Shown: positions 43,788 through 52,323 of the stretch, in pieces | Layout: every line of letters begins with the position of its first letter | Numbering within the stretch: position 1 is the stretch's first letter | Source: TMP-86 sp031394735 | GTDB lineage: Bacteria; Pseudomonadota; Gammaproteobacteria; Steroidobacterales; Steroidobacteraceae | Assembly (NCBI GenBank): GCA_031394735.1 | Contig: JANMXI010000072.1 | Coordinates: 60,571-124,570, forward strand | Reading direction: 5' to 3' | Length of the DNA: 64,000 nt | Notes under the pieces: generated by a model | The model's input: only the letters and a program-made list of their open reading frames with translations | What the model was told of the DNA's origin: nothing | The model's database searches: none | Position numbers and translations under genes: made by a program

Positions 43788-44759
43788 TCAAAATTCGCCG
43801 TGTCGTACGCAGGCCACCCAATGATCGTCGGCTACCGGCTTCAGGGCCGGCACCGACGCCGCGCAAACCGCCCGCGCATGCGGGCAGCGGTCTCGAAACG
43901 CGCAGCCCTGCGGTGCGGCAAGGCTCAGCGCCGAGTCAACGGGGGGCGGCTGAGGCACGGCGGGGTCGGCCGGCGGAATCCGCGGAATCGATGCGATCAA
44001 CGCCTGCGTATAGGGGTGGCGCGGATGAGCAAACAATTCCGCGGCAGAACCCTGCTCGACAATGCGCCCGCGATACATCACGTACAAGCGGTGTGAGACA
44101 TGCCTGACGATTCCGAGGTCGTGACCGATGAACAGCATCGCCGCGCCGGTGTCGCGCTGCATGTCGAGCAGTAGATTGACGATCTGACCCTGGATCGAGA
44201 CATCCAGCGAACTCACCGGCTCATCGCAGATCAGCAGCGCCGGCTGACTGATCATGGCGCGTGCAATGCCGATGCGCTGGCATTGGCCGCCGCTGAATTC
44301 GCGCGGATAGCGGCCCGCGACCGCTCCGTGCAGACCGACGCGCTCCAGCATTGACTGCACCGCTGCAAGCCGCTCGGCGGCCGGCAGGTCGGGTTGGAAA
44401 ATCTTCAACGGTTCCTGCAGGGCATCGCCCACTGTCATGCGCGGATTCAGGCTCGCCAACGGATCCTGGAACACCATCTGGAAATGGCGCCGCGATTGCC
44501 GCAGCTCCGCAGCGGGCAATTGCAGCAGATCCTGGCCGCGCAGCAGCACGCGACCCGCCGCCGCGGGCACGAGGCGCGCGATCGCTCGCGCCAGCGTCGA
44601 TTTCCCGGATCCGGATTCCCCGACGAGGCCAATGGTCTCTCCGGTCGCAATGTGCAGACTCACCTGGTCCACCGCCTGCAACCACTCCCGCGTCCACAGT
44701 CCGCGGCGCATCGCAAATTCGACGCGCAGCGCCTCGACTTCGAGCAGCGGGCTGCTCAT
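43788..44759 (-). CDS. Oligo/dipeptide-type ABC importer ATPase (OppF/DppF-like)
   Basis: 323 residues. Walker A GLVGESGSGKSTLARAIARL, signature EFSGGQCQRIGIARAMIS, Walker B LLICDEPVSSLDVSIQGQI and the switch His in FIGHDLG. The C-terminal extension has the Cys-rich region found in OppD/DppF ATPases (GCAFRDRCPHARAVC), able to hold an iron-sulfur cluster. It is last in a four-gene importer operon and overlaps its partner ATPase by four bases. Confidence 0.94.
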   Translation of the reverse strand: MSSPLLEVEALRVEFAMRRGLWTREWLQAVDQVSLHIATGETIGLVGESGSGKSTLARAIARLVPAAAGRVLLRGQDLLQLPAAELRQSRRHFQMVFQDPLASLNPRMTVGDALQEPLKIFQPDLPAAERLAAVQSMLERVGLHGAVAGRYPREFSGGQCQRIGIARAMISQPALLICDEPVSSLDVSIQGQIVNLLLDMQRDTGAAMLFIGHDLGIVRHVSHRLYVMYRGRIVEQGSAAELFAHPRHPYTQALIASIPRIPPADPAVPQPPPVDSALSLAAPQGCAFRDRCPHARAVCAASVPALKPVADDHWVACVRHGEF

Positions 44760-45733
44760 TGCTCGAGGGGAAAGTGACAGGCCACTCGCCGCGTTCCCAT
44801 CTGGGCCACCAGCTCAGGCCGCTGTTGCAGGCACACTGACTGCGCATGGCTGCAACGCGGCGCAAAGGCACAACCCTGTTCGATCAGACGCGCGTCCGGC
44901 GGTTGACCGTCGATGCAGGGAAGGCGCGGCAAGCGGGAATCCGACCAGCGTGGCACACAGGCGAGCAGACCGGCTGAATACGGATGCAGCGGCGCATCGA
45001 AGAGTTCGGCGGCCGAGGCCTCCTCGACCACGCGTCCGGCGTACATCACCAGTACCCGATCCGCCAGCCCCGCCAATACCGCAAAATCATGGGTGATCAA
45101 CGCAACCGCGGTGCCCAATTCTTGCCGCATCGATTGCAGCAGCAACAACACCTGTGCCTGCACCGTCGTATCCAGCGCTGTGGTGGGCTCATCCGCGATC
45201 AGCAGACCGGGACGACACAAACAGGCCATGGCAATCAGGATGCGCTGACGCATCCCACCCGACAGTTCGTACGGATATTGGCGCAGACGTGATTCCGCGC
45301 GCGTGATCTGCACGCGTTCGAGCATCTGCAGCGCACGCTGCCGGATCGCCGCAGCGCTCAACTGCGAATGCTGGTTCAACACCTCGGCCAATTGTTCACC
45401 GATGCGCAGGTGTGGCGTGAGCGCGGTCATGGGGTCCTGAAACACCATCGACATGTCGCGTCCGCGCAATTGGTTCAAGAGGTGCCTATCCGCGCCGAGA
45501 ATTTCCCGGCCCTGGAAGCGGACGCTGCCCGACGCGCGTGCCTGCTGCGGCAGCAGTCCCATGATGGCAGTGAACAATTGTGTCTTGCCCGACCCGGATT
45601 CGCCGACGATGCCCAGACATTCGGTGGGCGCGATGCTGAAGGACACGCCCTTCACCGCTGCGATCCCCGCCGCGCCTGTGCCGAAATTGACGCTCAATGA
45701 ATCAACCTGCAGACACGGCGCCGCGCCACTCAT
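44756..45733 (-). CDS. Oligo/dipeptide-type ABC importer ATPase (OppD/DppD-like)
   Basis: 325 residues. Walker A GIVGESGSGKTQLFTAIMGL, signature ELSGGMRQRILIAMAC, Walker B LLIADEPTTALDTTVQAQV and switch His in LITHDFAV. The C-terminal Cys motif GCAFAPRCSHAQSVC matches its partner. Note Gln after Lys-Thr in Walker A instead of the common Ser/Thr-Leu; the P-loop itself is intact. Overlaps both neighbours by four bases. Confidence 0.94.
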   Translation of the reverse strand: MSGAAPCLQVDSLSVNFGTGAAGIAAVKGVSFSIAPTECLGIVGESGSGKTQLFTAIMGLLPQQARASGSVRFQGREILGADRHLLNQLRGRDMSMVFQDPMTALTPHLRIGEQLAEVLNQHSQLSAAAIRQRALQMLERVQITRAESRLRQYPYELSGGMRQRILIAMACLCRPGLLIADEPTTALDTTVQAQVLLLLQSMRQELGTAVALITHDFAVLAGLADRVLVMYAGRVVEEASAAELFDAPLHPYSAGLLACVPRWSDSRLPRLPCIDGQPPDARLIEQGCAFAPRCSHAQSVCLQQRPELVAQMGTRRVACHFPLEQ

Positions 45734-46563
45734 GTTTCATCCAGGGCATCGCGCAGGCCATCGCCGGCGATGTTCAGGCACAGCAGCAACAGCGTCAAAA
45801 ATGCGCCGGGGATGAGCAGCATCCAGGCCGCCGACTCCATTTCGGCGGCGCCTTCGGCGATCAGCGTTCCCAAACTGGCCCGCGGCTCCTGCACGCCCAG
45901 GCCCAGAAAGCTGAGGAAGCTTTCGAACAGAATCACCTGCGGGATGGTGAGCGTCGCATAGATGATCACCGGACCGATCACGTTGGGCACGATGTGTTTG
46001 AGGATGATGCGCGGTGCCGTCGCGCCGGCGGCGATCGCCGCTTCGATGAACTCCTTTTGCCGGATGCTCAAGGTCTGCCCGCGGACGATGCGCGCCATGG
46101 TCAGCCAGCCGACAGCGCCGATGGCTGCAAACAGCAGAAACAGACTGCGGCCAAACAGGACGGTGAGAAAGATGACGAAGAAAATCAGCGGCAGTCCACT
46201 CAGGATTTCGATGATGCGCATCATGATCTGATCGACGCGGCCGCCGAAATAACCGCACACCGCTCCATAGAGCACGCCGACGCCGACACTCACGGCCGTG
46301 GCGGTGAGTCCGATGGACAACGACACGCGCGTACCCGCCAGCGTGCGAACGAACAGATCGCGTCCGAGTCGGTCCGTGCCGAACCAATGCGCGTGATCAA
46401 AACCCGGCGCACTGGCCACAAACGTCCAATCCAGATGGTCGAAAGCGTTGGGGTTGGCGTACGGGCCGATGAGGGTCAGCAGGACCAACGCGCCGATGAC
46501 CAGGACCGCGCCCATCGCCACCGGGTTGGCACTGAACTTGCGGCGTGCATCCGTCCACATCAT
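45730..46563 (-). CDS. ABC importer permease (OppC/DppC-like)
   Basis: 277 residues with an N-terminal TM helix (GAVLVIGALVLLTLIGPYA), HWFGTDRLGRDLFVR typical of OppC, five more TM segments and the EAA loop EFIEAAIAAGATAPRIILKHIVPN. The frame is open far upstream through oppB; ATG 46563, overlapping the oppB stop, is the likely start, with a second ATG at 46560. It forms the membrane channel with the B subunit. Confidence 0.93.
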   Translation of the reverse strand: MMWTDARRKFSANPVAMGAVLVIGALVLLTLIGPYANPNAFDHLDWTFVASAPGFDHAHWFGTDRLGRDLFVRTLAGTRVSLSIGLTATAVSVGVGVLYGAVCGYFGGRVDQIMMRIIEILSGLPLIFFVIFLTVLFGRSLFLLFAAIGAVGWLTMARIVRGQTLSIRQKEFIEAAIAAGATAPRIILKHIVPNVIGPVIIYATLTIPQVILFESFLSFLGLGVQEPRASLGTLIAEGAAEMESAAWMLLIPGAFLTLLLLCLNIAGDGLRDALDET

Positions 46564-47486
46564 GAGCGGTACCGAATGCGCGGGTCCAGCCATGCATACA
46601 GCAGATCTACAGCCAGGCCCATGGCAATGAGCAACGCCGAATACACCACCACCATCCCCATGACCAGGGTGTAATCGCGGTTCAACGCACCCTGTACCAG
46701 GTAGCGACCAATGCCCGGCAAGCCCGAGATGGTCTCCACCACCAGCGAACCGGTCATGATGGCGGCCACTGCCGGCGCCAGGAACCCTGCCACCGGCACC
46801 AGCGCAGGCCGCAGGGCGTGGCGCCACAGGACGATGTGCTCCGGCAACCCCTTGGCGCGCGCAGTACGAATATACGGGCTGCGCAGCACCTCGATCATGC
46901 TTGACCGCGTGAGGCGGGAGATGAAGGCGAGCGGCGGCAGGGTCAGCGCGATGACCGGCAGGATATAGTGGCGCACCGACCCCGGCTCCCAGCCTGCCAC
47001 CGGCAGCCACTTCAGGTACACGCCGAACACCAGCGCCAGAAATGGCAGCAATACGAACGAGGGTATGGTGATACCCAGCACCGCCGCCGCCATCGTCAGG
47101 TGATCGCCCCAGCGGTGATGGCGCAGGGCGGCGAAAATACCGATCATCACCCCGCCCACCAGCGCCACCAGCATCGCAACCGAGCCCAGCGCGGCGCTGA
47201 CGGGTATGCCCTGGGCGATGAGTTCGGTGACCGTGAAGTCCTTGTACTTGAACGAGGGACCGAAATCGCCGTGGACGATGCCCTTGAGATAGCGCCCGTA
47301 TTGAACCCACAGCGGCTGGTCGAGGCCATAAGCGGCATCCAGATTTCGCTTGATCTCCGCAGGCAGGGTCTGCTCCTCGTCGAAGGGGCCACCCGGGGCG
47401 ACGCGAATCAGGAAAAAAGTCACCGTCAGGATCGCGAACAGGGTGGGCAGGGCCCAGGCTAGCCGCGTCGCGAAGTAACGAATCAT
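46560..47486 (-). CDS. ABC importer permease (OppB/DppB-like)
   Basis: 308 residues. MIRYFATRLAWALPTLFAIL is the usual first TM helix, followed by TFFLIRVAPGGPF and the EAA loop YIRTARAKGLPEHIVLWRHALRPA. ATG 47495 would add three residues. First gene of the importer operon. No periplasmic substrate-binding protein gene is next to it; the neighbour is a divergent IclR regulator 119 to 128 bases away. Confidence 0.92.
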   Translation of the reverse strand: MIRYFATRLAWALPTLFAILTVTFFLIRVAPGGPFDEEQTLPAEIKRNLDAAYGLDQPLWVQYGRYLKGIVHGDFGPSFKYKDFTVTELIAQGIPVSAALGSVAMLVALVGGVMIGIFAALRHHRWGDHLTMAAAVLGITIPSFVLLPFLALVFGVYLKWLPVAGWEPGSVRHYILPVIALTLPPLAFISRLTRSSMIEVLRSPYIRTARAKGLPEHIVLWRHALRPALVPVAGFLAPAVAAIMTGSLVVETISGLPGIGRYLVQGALNRDYTLVMGMVVVYSALLIAMGLAVDLLYAWLDPRIRYRS

Positions 47487-47559
47487 GGAGCTCATACTGC
47501 CAGCAAACATTGCGGCGAGGCGAGCCTTTGAAGGCAAATTCCACGGTGGTTTTCCCGTG

Positions 47560-47565
47560 TATAAT
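47560..47565 (+). promoter_or_regulatory. Candidate -10 box of the IclR gene
   Basis: A perfect TATAAT lies 50 bases before ATG 47615. The upstream element is poor (TTCCAC at 47539-47544, spacer 15), as expected for a regulated or activator-dependent promoter. GAGG lies five to eight bases ahead of the ATG. Confidence 0.4.
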
Positions 47566-47614
47566 GCTCTGCATTGTTCGCCCAGCGCGGACGACACTGA
47601 ATTCTTGAGGTCCC

Positions 47615-48427
47615 ATGGATTCCACACGCCCCATCCGCGCCCTGACGCGCGGACTCGACGCGCTTACGGTTTTGAATTTGCGCAACGGCGCCACGGTTTC
47701 CGAAGTTGCACAGGAAATCCGCCTGCCCCGCACCACGGTTTACCGGATCCTGGAAACGCTGTGCGAAGCCGGCTTCGCGTTCCGCGACTCCGCCGACGAC
47801 CGCTATCGCCTGGCCGAATCGGTCAAGCAGCTCAGTGACGGATTCGTGGATGAGGAGTGGGTCAGTCAGATCGCGACCCCGCTGATTCAGGAACTGTCGC
47901 GCGAAGTGGTGTGGCCTATCGCCGTTTCGACGTTGTGCGGGTCTTCGATGCTGGTTCGCGAAACCACCGATCATGTCAGTCCGCTCGCCATGGAACGGTA
48001 CTCACCCGGATTTCGCTTCCCCCTCCTCACCTCGGCCAGCGGCAGGCTGTACCTGGCGCTGTGTCCGCCATCGGAACGTGCGGCGCTGATCGACACCTTG
48101 AGCAAATCCAACAAACCCGAGGCCAAGCTTGCGCGCAGCCCGGTGGATCTGGAGCGAATACTGGCGGAGGTCAAAGCCCAGGGTTTTGCGACGGCGGCAA
48201 CGTCGCGCCGCATATCAGACGATCTGAGCATCGCCGTTCCCGTCATCGCGGATGGCAGGATCCTGGCGGGTGTGGGAATTCGCGTCTCCGCCGTGGCCAT
48301 GCCGGCGAAGACCGCCATCGAACGCTTCTTGCCGCGTTTGCGCGATTGCGCCGCGAGAATCACCGAGCGGCTGGCAGAACGCAGCGGCGATCGCAAACCT
48401 GCGGCGACAGACGCCGCCACTGTCTGA
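47615..48427 (+). CDS. IclR-family transcriptional regulator
   Basis: 270 residues. The N-terminal winged helix reads IRALTRGLDALTVLNLRNGATVSEVAQEI, then RLPRTTVYRILETLCEAGF. The C-terminal effector domain has RFPLLTSASGRLYLALC and AVPVIADGRILAGVGIRV. The order and the RTTVYRIL helix recall MhpR-like activators of aromatic-acid catabolism, but this is only a resemblance. It is divergent from the ABC importer and just upstream of etfBA, either of which it may control. Confidence 0.9.
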   Translation: MDSTRPIRALTRGLDALTVLNLRNGATVSEVAQEIRLPRTTVYRILETLCEAGFAFRDSADDRYRLAESVKQLSDGFVDEEWVSQIATPLIQELSREVVWPIAVSTLCGSSMLVRETTDHVSPLAMERYSPGFRFPLLTSASGRLYLALCPPSERAALIDTLSKSNKPEAKLARSPVDLERILAEVKAQGFATAATSRRISDDLSIAVPVIADGRILAGVGIRVSAVAMPAKTAIERFLPRLRDCAARITERLAERSGDRKPAATDAATV

Positions 48428-48475
48428 GCGCCACGTCCAATTTTATTGTGTATTGATCGAAGCGGGAGTGAGTTG

Positions 48476-49225
48476 ATGAAGAAGATTATGGTGTGTGTCA
48501 AACGCGTCGTCGACTACAACGTGCGTGTGCGCGTCAAGCCCGATGGCAGCGGCGTGATGCTCGATGGCGTGAAAATGAGCATCAATCCATTTGATGAAAT
48601 CGCCCTGGAAGAAGCGCTTCGCATCAAGGAACGCGGCACCAACGCAGAAGTGATCGCCGTGAGCTTAGGAATTGCCGACACGCAGCAACAACTGCGCACG
48701 GCGCTGGCGATGGGCGCCGATCGCGCCATCCTGATTCAATCCGACGTCGCCGTGGATCCACTGGTCGCGGCACAGGCGTTTCTGGCGCTGGCCAAAAAGG
48801 AATCACCCGACCTGGTGATTTTGGGCAAGCAGGCCATCGATGACGATGCCAATCAGACCGGTCAAATGCTCGCTGCGCTGTGGGACCGCCCGCAGGCAAC
48901 GTTCGCGTCCAAGCTGGAACTGGAACCCGGTAAAGCCAGGATCACGCGCGAAGTGGATGCAGGACTTGAGACCATCGAAGTCGATCTGCCCGCCGTCATC
49001 ACCGTGGACCTGCGGTTGAACGAACCGCGTTACGTGAAGCTGCCCGACATCATGAAGGCGAAGAAGAAGCCGCTGGATATCACCAATCTTGCGGACCTCG
49101 GCGTCTCGGCCGGCCAATCGTTGAAGACAGTCAAGACCGAACCGCCCTCGCAGCGCCAGAAAGGCATCATCGTCAAAGACGTCGGCGAACTGGTCGACGT
49201 CCTCAAGAAAAAAGGATTGATCTAA
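48476..49225 (+). CDS. etfB: Electron transfer flavoprotein beta subunit
   Basis: 249 residues: MKKIMVCVKRVVDYNVRVRV start, NPFDEIALEEALRIKE, IGIADTQQQLRTALAMGADRAI-type AMP-binding region, ILGKQAIDDDANQTGQMLAALW and LPAVITVDLRLNEPRYVKLP with the recognition loop. It binds AMP and, with EtfA, collects electrons from acyl-CoA and related dehydrogenases. A GGGAG ribosome site precedes ATG 48476. It overlaps etfA by one base. Confidence 0.96.
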   Translation: MKKIMVCVKRVVDYNVRVRVKPDGSGVMLDGVKMSINPFDEIALEEALRIKERGTNAEVIAVSLGIADTQQQLRTALAMGADRAILIQSDVAVDPLVAAQAFLALAKKESPDLVILGKQAIDDDANQTGQMLAALWDRPQATFASKLELEPGKARITREVDAGLETIEVDLPAVITVDLRLNEPRYVKLPDIMKAKKKPLDITNLADLGVSAGQSLKTVKTEPPSQRQKGIIVKDVGELVDVLKKKGLI

Positions 49226-50172
49226 TGTCCAAGATTCTCATCATCGGCGAACACGACGGCGGCAAGCTGAACCCCGCAATCGCCAAGTGCGTGACCTGCG
49301 CCAGTCAGATTCCGGGCCACGAGATCACCATCGCCCTGCTCGGCGCCGACACCTCTGCGGCCGCCACGCAGGCCGCCGCCATCAACGGCGTGAAGCATGT
49401 GGTCCGCATCGACCGACCCGAAAACGCGCATGCGCTGGCGGCCGTTTTCGCGCCGCAGATCGTTGCGCTGGCGGCCGATTACACGCATGTCTTCGGGCCT
49501 TCAACCACCTTCGGCAAGGACCTGACGCCACGCGTTGCGGGCCTGTTGGGCGTCGCGCAGATCAGTGATCTAATGGCGGTGGAATCGGCGCACCGGTTCC
49601 GCCGGCCCATCTACGCCGGCAACGCGATCATTACGCTGGAAGCCGACGCGAGCCGCAAGATCGTCGCTACGGTACGCGTCGCCTCCTTTGAGGCGGCGGC
49701 CGGCGGCGGCAGCGCGGATATTCAAAGCAAGAGCTTGGACGTGGCGCTGCCCACGCACACACGCTTCATCGGCACCAAGTCCGGATCCACCGACCGGCCC
49801 GATCTGCAGACCGCTGCACGGGTCGTATCCGGTGGTCGTGCATTGGGAAGCGCCGAGAATTTCAACAAGGTGCTCTCGGGTCTCGCCGACAAACTGGGTG
49901 CGGCGCTGGGCGCCTCGCGTGCTGCAGTCGACGCCGGCTACGCGCCCAATGAAATGCAGGTGGGACAAACCGGCAAGATCATCTCGCCGGAAATGTACAT
50001 CGCGATCGGCATCTCCGGCGCAATTCAACATCTGACCGGCATCAAGGACGCGAAGACCATCGTCGCCATCAACAAAGACGGCGAGGCGCCGATATTCGAA
50101 GTGGCCGACGTAGGATTGGTGGCGGATCTGTTCCAGGTCGTCCCGGAATTGGAACGTCTGATCGGCGGCTAA
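49225..50172 (+). CDS. etfA: Electron transfer flavoprotein alpha subunit
   Basis: 315 residues. The N-terminal part resembles EtfB. The C-terminal FAD domain is complete: RVVSGGRALGSAENF, GASRAAVDAGYAPNEMQVGQTG, PEMYIAIGISGAIQHLTGIK, IVAINKDGEAPIFEVADVGLV. It passes electrons to ETF-quinone oxidoreductase, which is not in the window. The two-gene unit ends in a strong hairpin. Confidence 0.96.
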   Translation: MSKILIIGEHDGGKLNPAIAKCVTCASQIPGHEITIALLGADTSAAATQAAAINGVKHVVRIDRPENAHALAAVFAPQIVALAADYTHVFGPSTTFGKDLTPRVAGLLGVAQISDLMAVESAHRFRRPIYAGNAIITLEADASRKIVATVRVASFEAAAGGGSADIQSKSLDVALPTHTRFIGTKSGSTDRPDLQTAARVVSGGRALGSAENFNKVLSGLADKLGAALGASRAAVDAGYAPNEMQVGQTGKIISPEMYIAIGISGAIQHLTGIKDAKTIVAINKDGEAPIFEVADVGLVADLFQVVPELERLIGG

Positions 50173-50186
50173 GCGAGTGTCAACAC

Positions 50187-50227
50187 CCTGCTGCGCTTCC
50201 CAATGCTCGGGGAGCGCAGCAGGTTTC
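50187..50227. terminator. Bidirectional terminator between etfA and the peroxiredoxin gene
   Basis: CCTGCTGCGCTTCCC (50187-50201) pairs with GGGGAGCGCAGCAGG (50209-50223) over 15 positions, one a wobble, around a 7-base loop. A short T-rich tail (TTTCCT) follows. It lies between two converging genes and can serve both. Confidence 0.8.
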
Positions 50228-50250
50228 CTGCCGATTTCTAAGACCGACCT

Positions 50251-50733
50251 TTACAGCTGGTTCAGCACGTACTCGGCGGCCGAGACCTTGAACTCACCCG
50301 GCGCTTCGATGTCCACGACCGTGGCAACGCCGTCCTTGACCACGAGCGCAAATCGTTGCCCGCGCGTGCCCATTCCATAGCCGGTTGCATTTAGCTCCAG
50401 TCCCAGCGCCTTGGCGTAGTCGGCATTACCATCTGCCAGCATCAGCACCTTGTCACCAACGTTGCTGTGCTTGCCCCAGGCATTCATCACGAACACATCG
50501 TTGACTGCCATGCAGGCAAGCTGGTCCACGCCCTTGGCCTTGAACTTATCGGCAGATTCGACGAATCCAGGCAGATGTTTGGCATCGCAGGTGGGCGTGA
50601 AAGCGCCGGGCACCGAGAACAGAACCACGGTCTTGCCCTTGAACAACTGCTCCGTCGTGACCTTCTGCGGGCCGTCCTTGGTCATATGGCTCAAGGTTCC
50701 TGCGGGCATTTTATCGCCGGCTTTGATGGTCAT
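50251..50733 (-). CDS. Prx5-type peroxiredoxin
   Basis: 160 residues of the Prx5 subfamily. The peroxidatic Cys49 lies in SVPGAFTPTCDAKHLPGF, and a second Cys74 (LACMAVND) is at the usual Prx5 position. The YGMGTRGQRFALVV region completes the fold. It reduces peroxides, possibly with glutathione or a glutaredoxin, in the cytoplasm. A purine-rich site (GGAG) precedes ATG 50733. It is monocistronic, with the GntR gene upstream on the same strand 43 bases away. Confidence 0.93.
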   Translation of the reverse strand: MTIKAGDKMPAGTLSHMTKDGPQKVTTEQLFKGKTVVLFSVPGAFTPTCDAKHLPGFVESADKFKAKGVDQLACMAVNDVFVMNAWGKHSNVGDKVLMLADGNADYAKALGLELNATGYGMGTRGQRFALVVKDGVATVVDIEAPGEFKVSAAEYVLNQL

Positions 50734-50776
50734 GAATGATCTCCTGGGTATGATTGAATGAAAACGAGGCTGCGCA

Positions 50777-51430
50777 TTATACGGATTGCCGTGTTCCGCG
50801 GCTGCGCAAGTAGGTGGCGCGTCCGGCCAGGATATGGGCGCGCATGATGCTGTGCGCCCACAGCGGATCGCGTGCCTCCAGCGCCTGAACCAGTTCCAGA
50901 TGCTGATCGGCGCTGCGTTGCAATTCGGACGGCGTGTATTGGCCGAAGGTGCGCAGAATCAGTGGCGCCTCGATCAGGCCGGCAAGCGCCTTCTCCAATC
51001 GTGGGCTGCCCGCCGACTTCTGCAGCAAACGGTGAAACTGATCATTCAAGTCACCGATGCGCAGCAGATAGCCGGGCCGCCGCCGTTTCGATTCCTGTAG
51101 TTGCCGCTCGGACAACGACCGCAGAGCGGCGATGTCTGCCTTGGAGGCGCTCAGCGCCGCGCGCTTCGCCGAGATCGGCTCGAGCAGCGAACGCAACTCG
51201 AAGATCTCCTCCGCGTCCTCGGGCTCGAACAAGGCCACCACCGCGCCGTGATTGGGCGAGAATTCCACCAATCCTTCGGCGTGCAGACGCCGCAGTGCCT
51301 CGCGGATCGGCGTGCGGCTGACACCCGCTGTCTCTGCCAGCTCCTGCTCGGTGAGTCGCGATCCGGCCGTGTAGGTGCCGCGCAAAATGCCGTCGCGGAC
51401 GGTCGAGTAAGCTCGTTCGGCTGCTCTCAT
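50777..51430 (-). CDS. GntR-family regulator, FCD subfamily
   Basis: 217 residues. The winged helix shows AYSTVRDGILRGTYTAGSRL, TEQELAETAGVSRTPIREALRRL and AEGLVEFSPNHGAVV. The C-terminal all-helical FCD domain has candidate metal-binding residues in GDLNDQFHRLL, ADQHLELVQAL and AHSIMRAHILAG. FCD regulators usually repress catabolic genes and are released by organic acids. TTGTATACAA palindromes in the divergent promoter at 57.9 kb are of the type bound by this family, so this protein is the likely local regulator of the hydantoinase/CoA-transferase island. Confidence 0.92.
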   Translation of the reverse strand: MRAAERAYSTVRDGILRGTYTAGSRLTEQELAETAGVSRTPIREALRRLHAEGLVEFSPNHGAVVALFEPEDAEEIFELRSLLEPISAKRAALSASKADIAALRSLSERQLQESKRRRPGYLLRIGDLNDQFHRLLQKSAGSPRLEKALAGLIEAPLILRTFGQYTPSELQRSADQHLELVQALEARDPLWAHSIMRAHILAGRATYLRSRGTRQSV

Positions 51431-51517
51431 GATTTAACGCCGCTCCCCTACATGAAACGACCGGTATTGGTCCGGACATTTGCTACCATTGACCAACCCA
51501 CCGCCGGAACCCTCGCC

Positions 51518-52321
51518 ATGCCAATTGCCCGCATCAATGATCATGACATGTACTACGAAGTTCACGGCCGCGGCGAACCCCTGCTGGTCATGGGTGGTTG
51601 GGGCACCTATTGCCACGGCGGGGAACGCAACCTGGCGCGGGGGCTGACGGAAAAGTACTCGGTCGTCATCTTCGACTATCGCGGCATCGGCGAGTCCAGC
51701 GATGATCCGGGCATCCCCGCCACCATCCAGCTGCATGCGGCGGATGCCATCGGCCTGCTGACCCATCTGGGCTATGCACGCGTTCACCTGGTAGGTCTGG
51801 TGGGCATCGGCGCCTGCATCTGCCAGGAAATTGCGATCACGCGGCCTGATCTCGCGCGCTCGCTGGTGAACATGGGCGCCTGGTGCGAGGTCGACGATTT
51901 TCTTCGCGACCAATTGGAGATGTTTCGCTGGCTGCACCGGGATGCCGGTTTCTTCGCTTTTCAGAAGGCCGTTACGCTTCTGTCCTTCGACGCCGAATTT
52001 TACAACGCCAACAAGCAGCGGCTGCTCGGTGACAACGGCGGCTGGAAGGAACTCAACGGCCGCTACCCCACGCATTCGCGGCTCATCGATGCCTGTGTGA
52101 GCTACGACTCGCGCGACCGCCTCGGGCGCATTCAATGTCCCGCGCTGATCATTCATGCCGGACAGGACCAGGTGACCAGTCCTCGGGTCACCCTGCCCAT
52201 CGAACAGGGAATCCCCAACGCCATCGGCGTGATGATGCAGGACGTTGCGCATGTGGTGGCAGGCGCGGATCAGAAGCGCCGCTTTTGCGAGATCCTGCTA
52301 CCGTTCCTGGCCGCAAGCTGA
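51518..52321 (+). CDS. Alpha/beta-hydrolase-fold protein lacking the usual nucleophile
   Basis: 267 residues. The fold is clear: GEPLLVMGGWGTYCHGG, YSVVIFDYRGIGESSDDP, RVHLVGLVGIGACICQEIA, ALIIHAGQDQVTSP and AHVVAGAD. The acid (Asp in GQDQV) and His (AHV) are present. The nucleophile elbow is not GxSxG: it reads G93-L-V-G-I-G98 with one extra residue, so no Ser stands at the tip. The enzyme may be inactive, use another residue, or bind rather than hydrolyse. ATG 51518 starts at the first strand; ATG 51452 would add 22 residues. Divergent from the GntR gene. Confidence 0.83.
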   Translation: MPIARINDHDMYYEVHGRGEPLLVMGGWGTYCHGGERNLARGLTEKYSVVIFDYRGIGESSDDPGIPATIQLHAADAIGLLTHLGYARVHLVGLVGIGACICQEIAITRPDLARSLVNMGAWCEVDDFLRDQLEMFRWLHRDAGFFAFQKAVTLLSFDAEFYNANKQRLLGDNGGWKELNGRYPTHSRLIDACVSYDSRDRLGRIQCPALIIHAGQDQVTSPRVTLPIEQGIPNAIGVMMQDVAHVVAGADQKRRFCEILLPFLAAS

Positions 52322-52323
52322 CA

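Noticed and set aside
46564..47736. Extension of the OppC-like gene into a 668-codon frame
   Set aside because: The extra part is the OppB gene read in another frame; a normal start overlaps the OppB stop.
51461..51480. GTCCGGAC palindrome (51470-51477) as the GntR operator
   Set aside because: It shares nothing with the TTGTATACAA sites and an 8-base palindrome is common by chance in GC-rich DNA.
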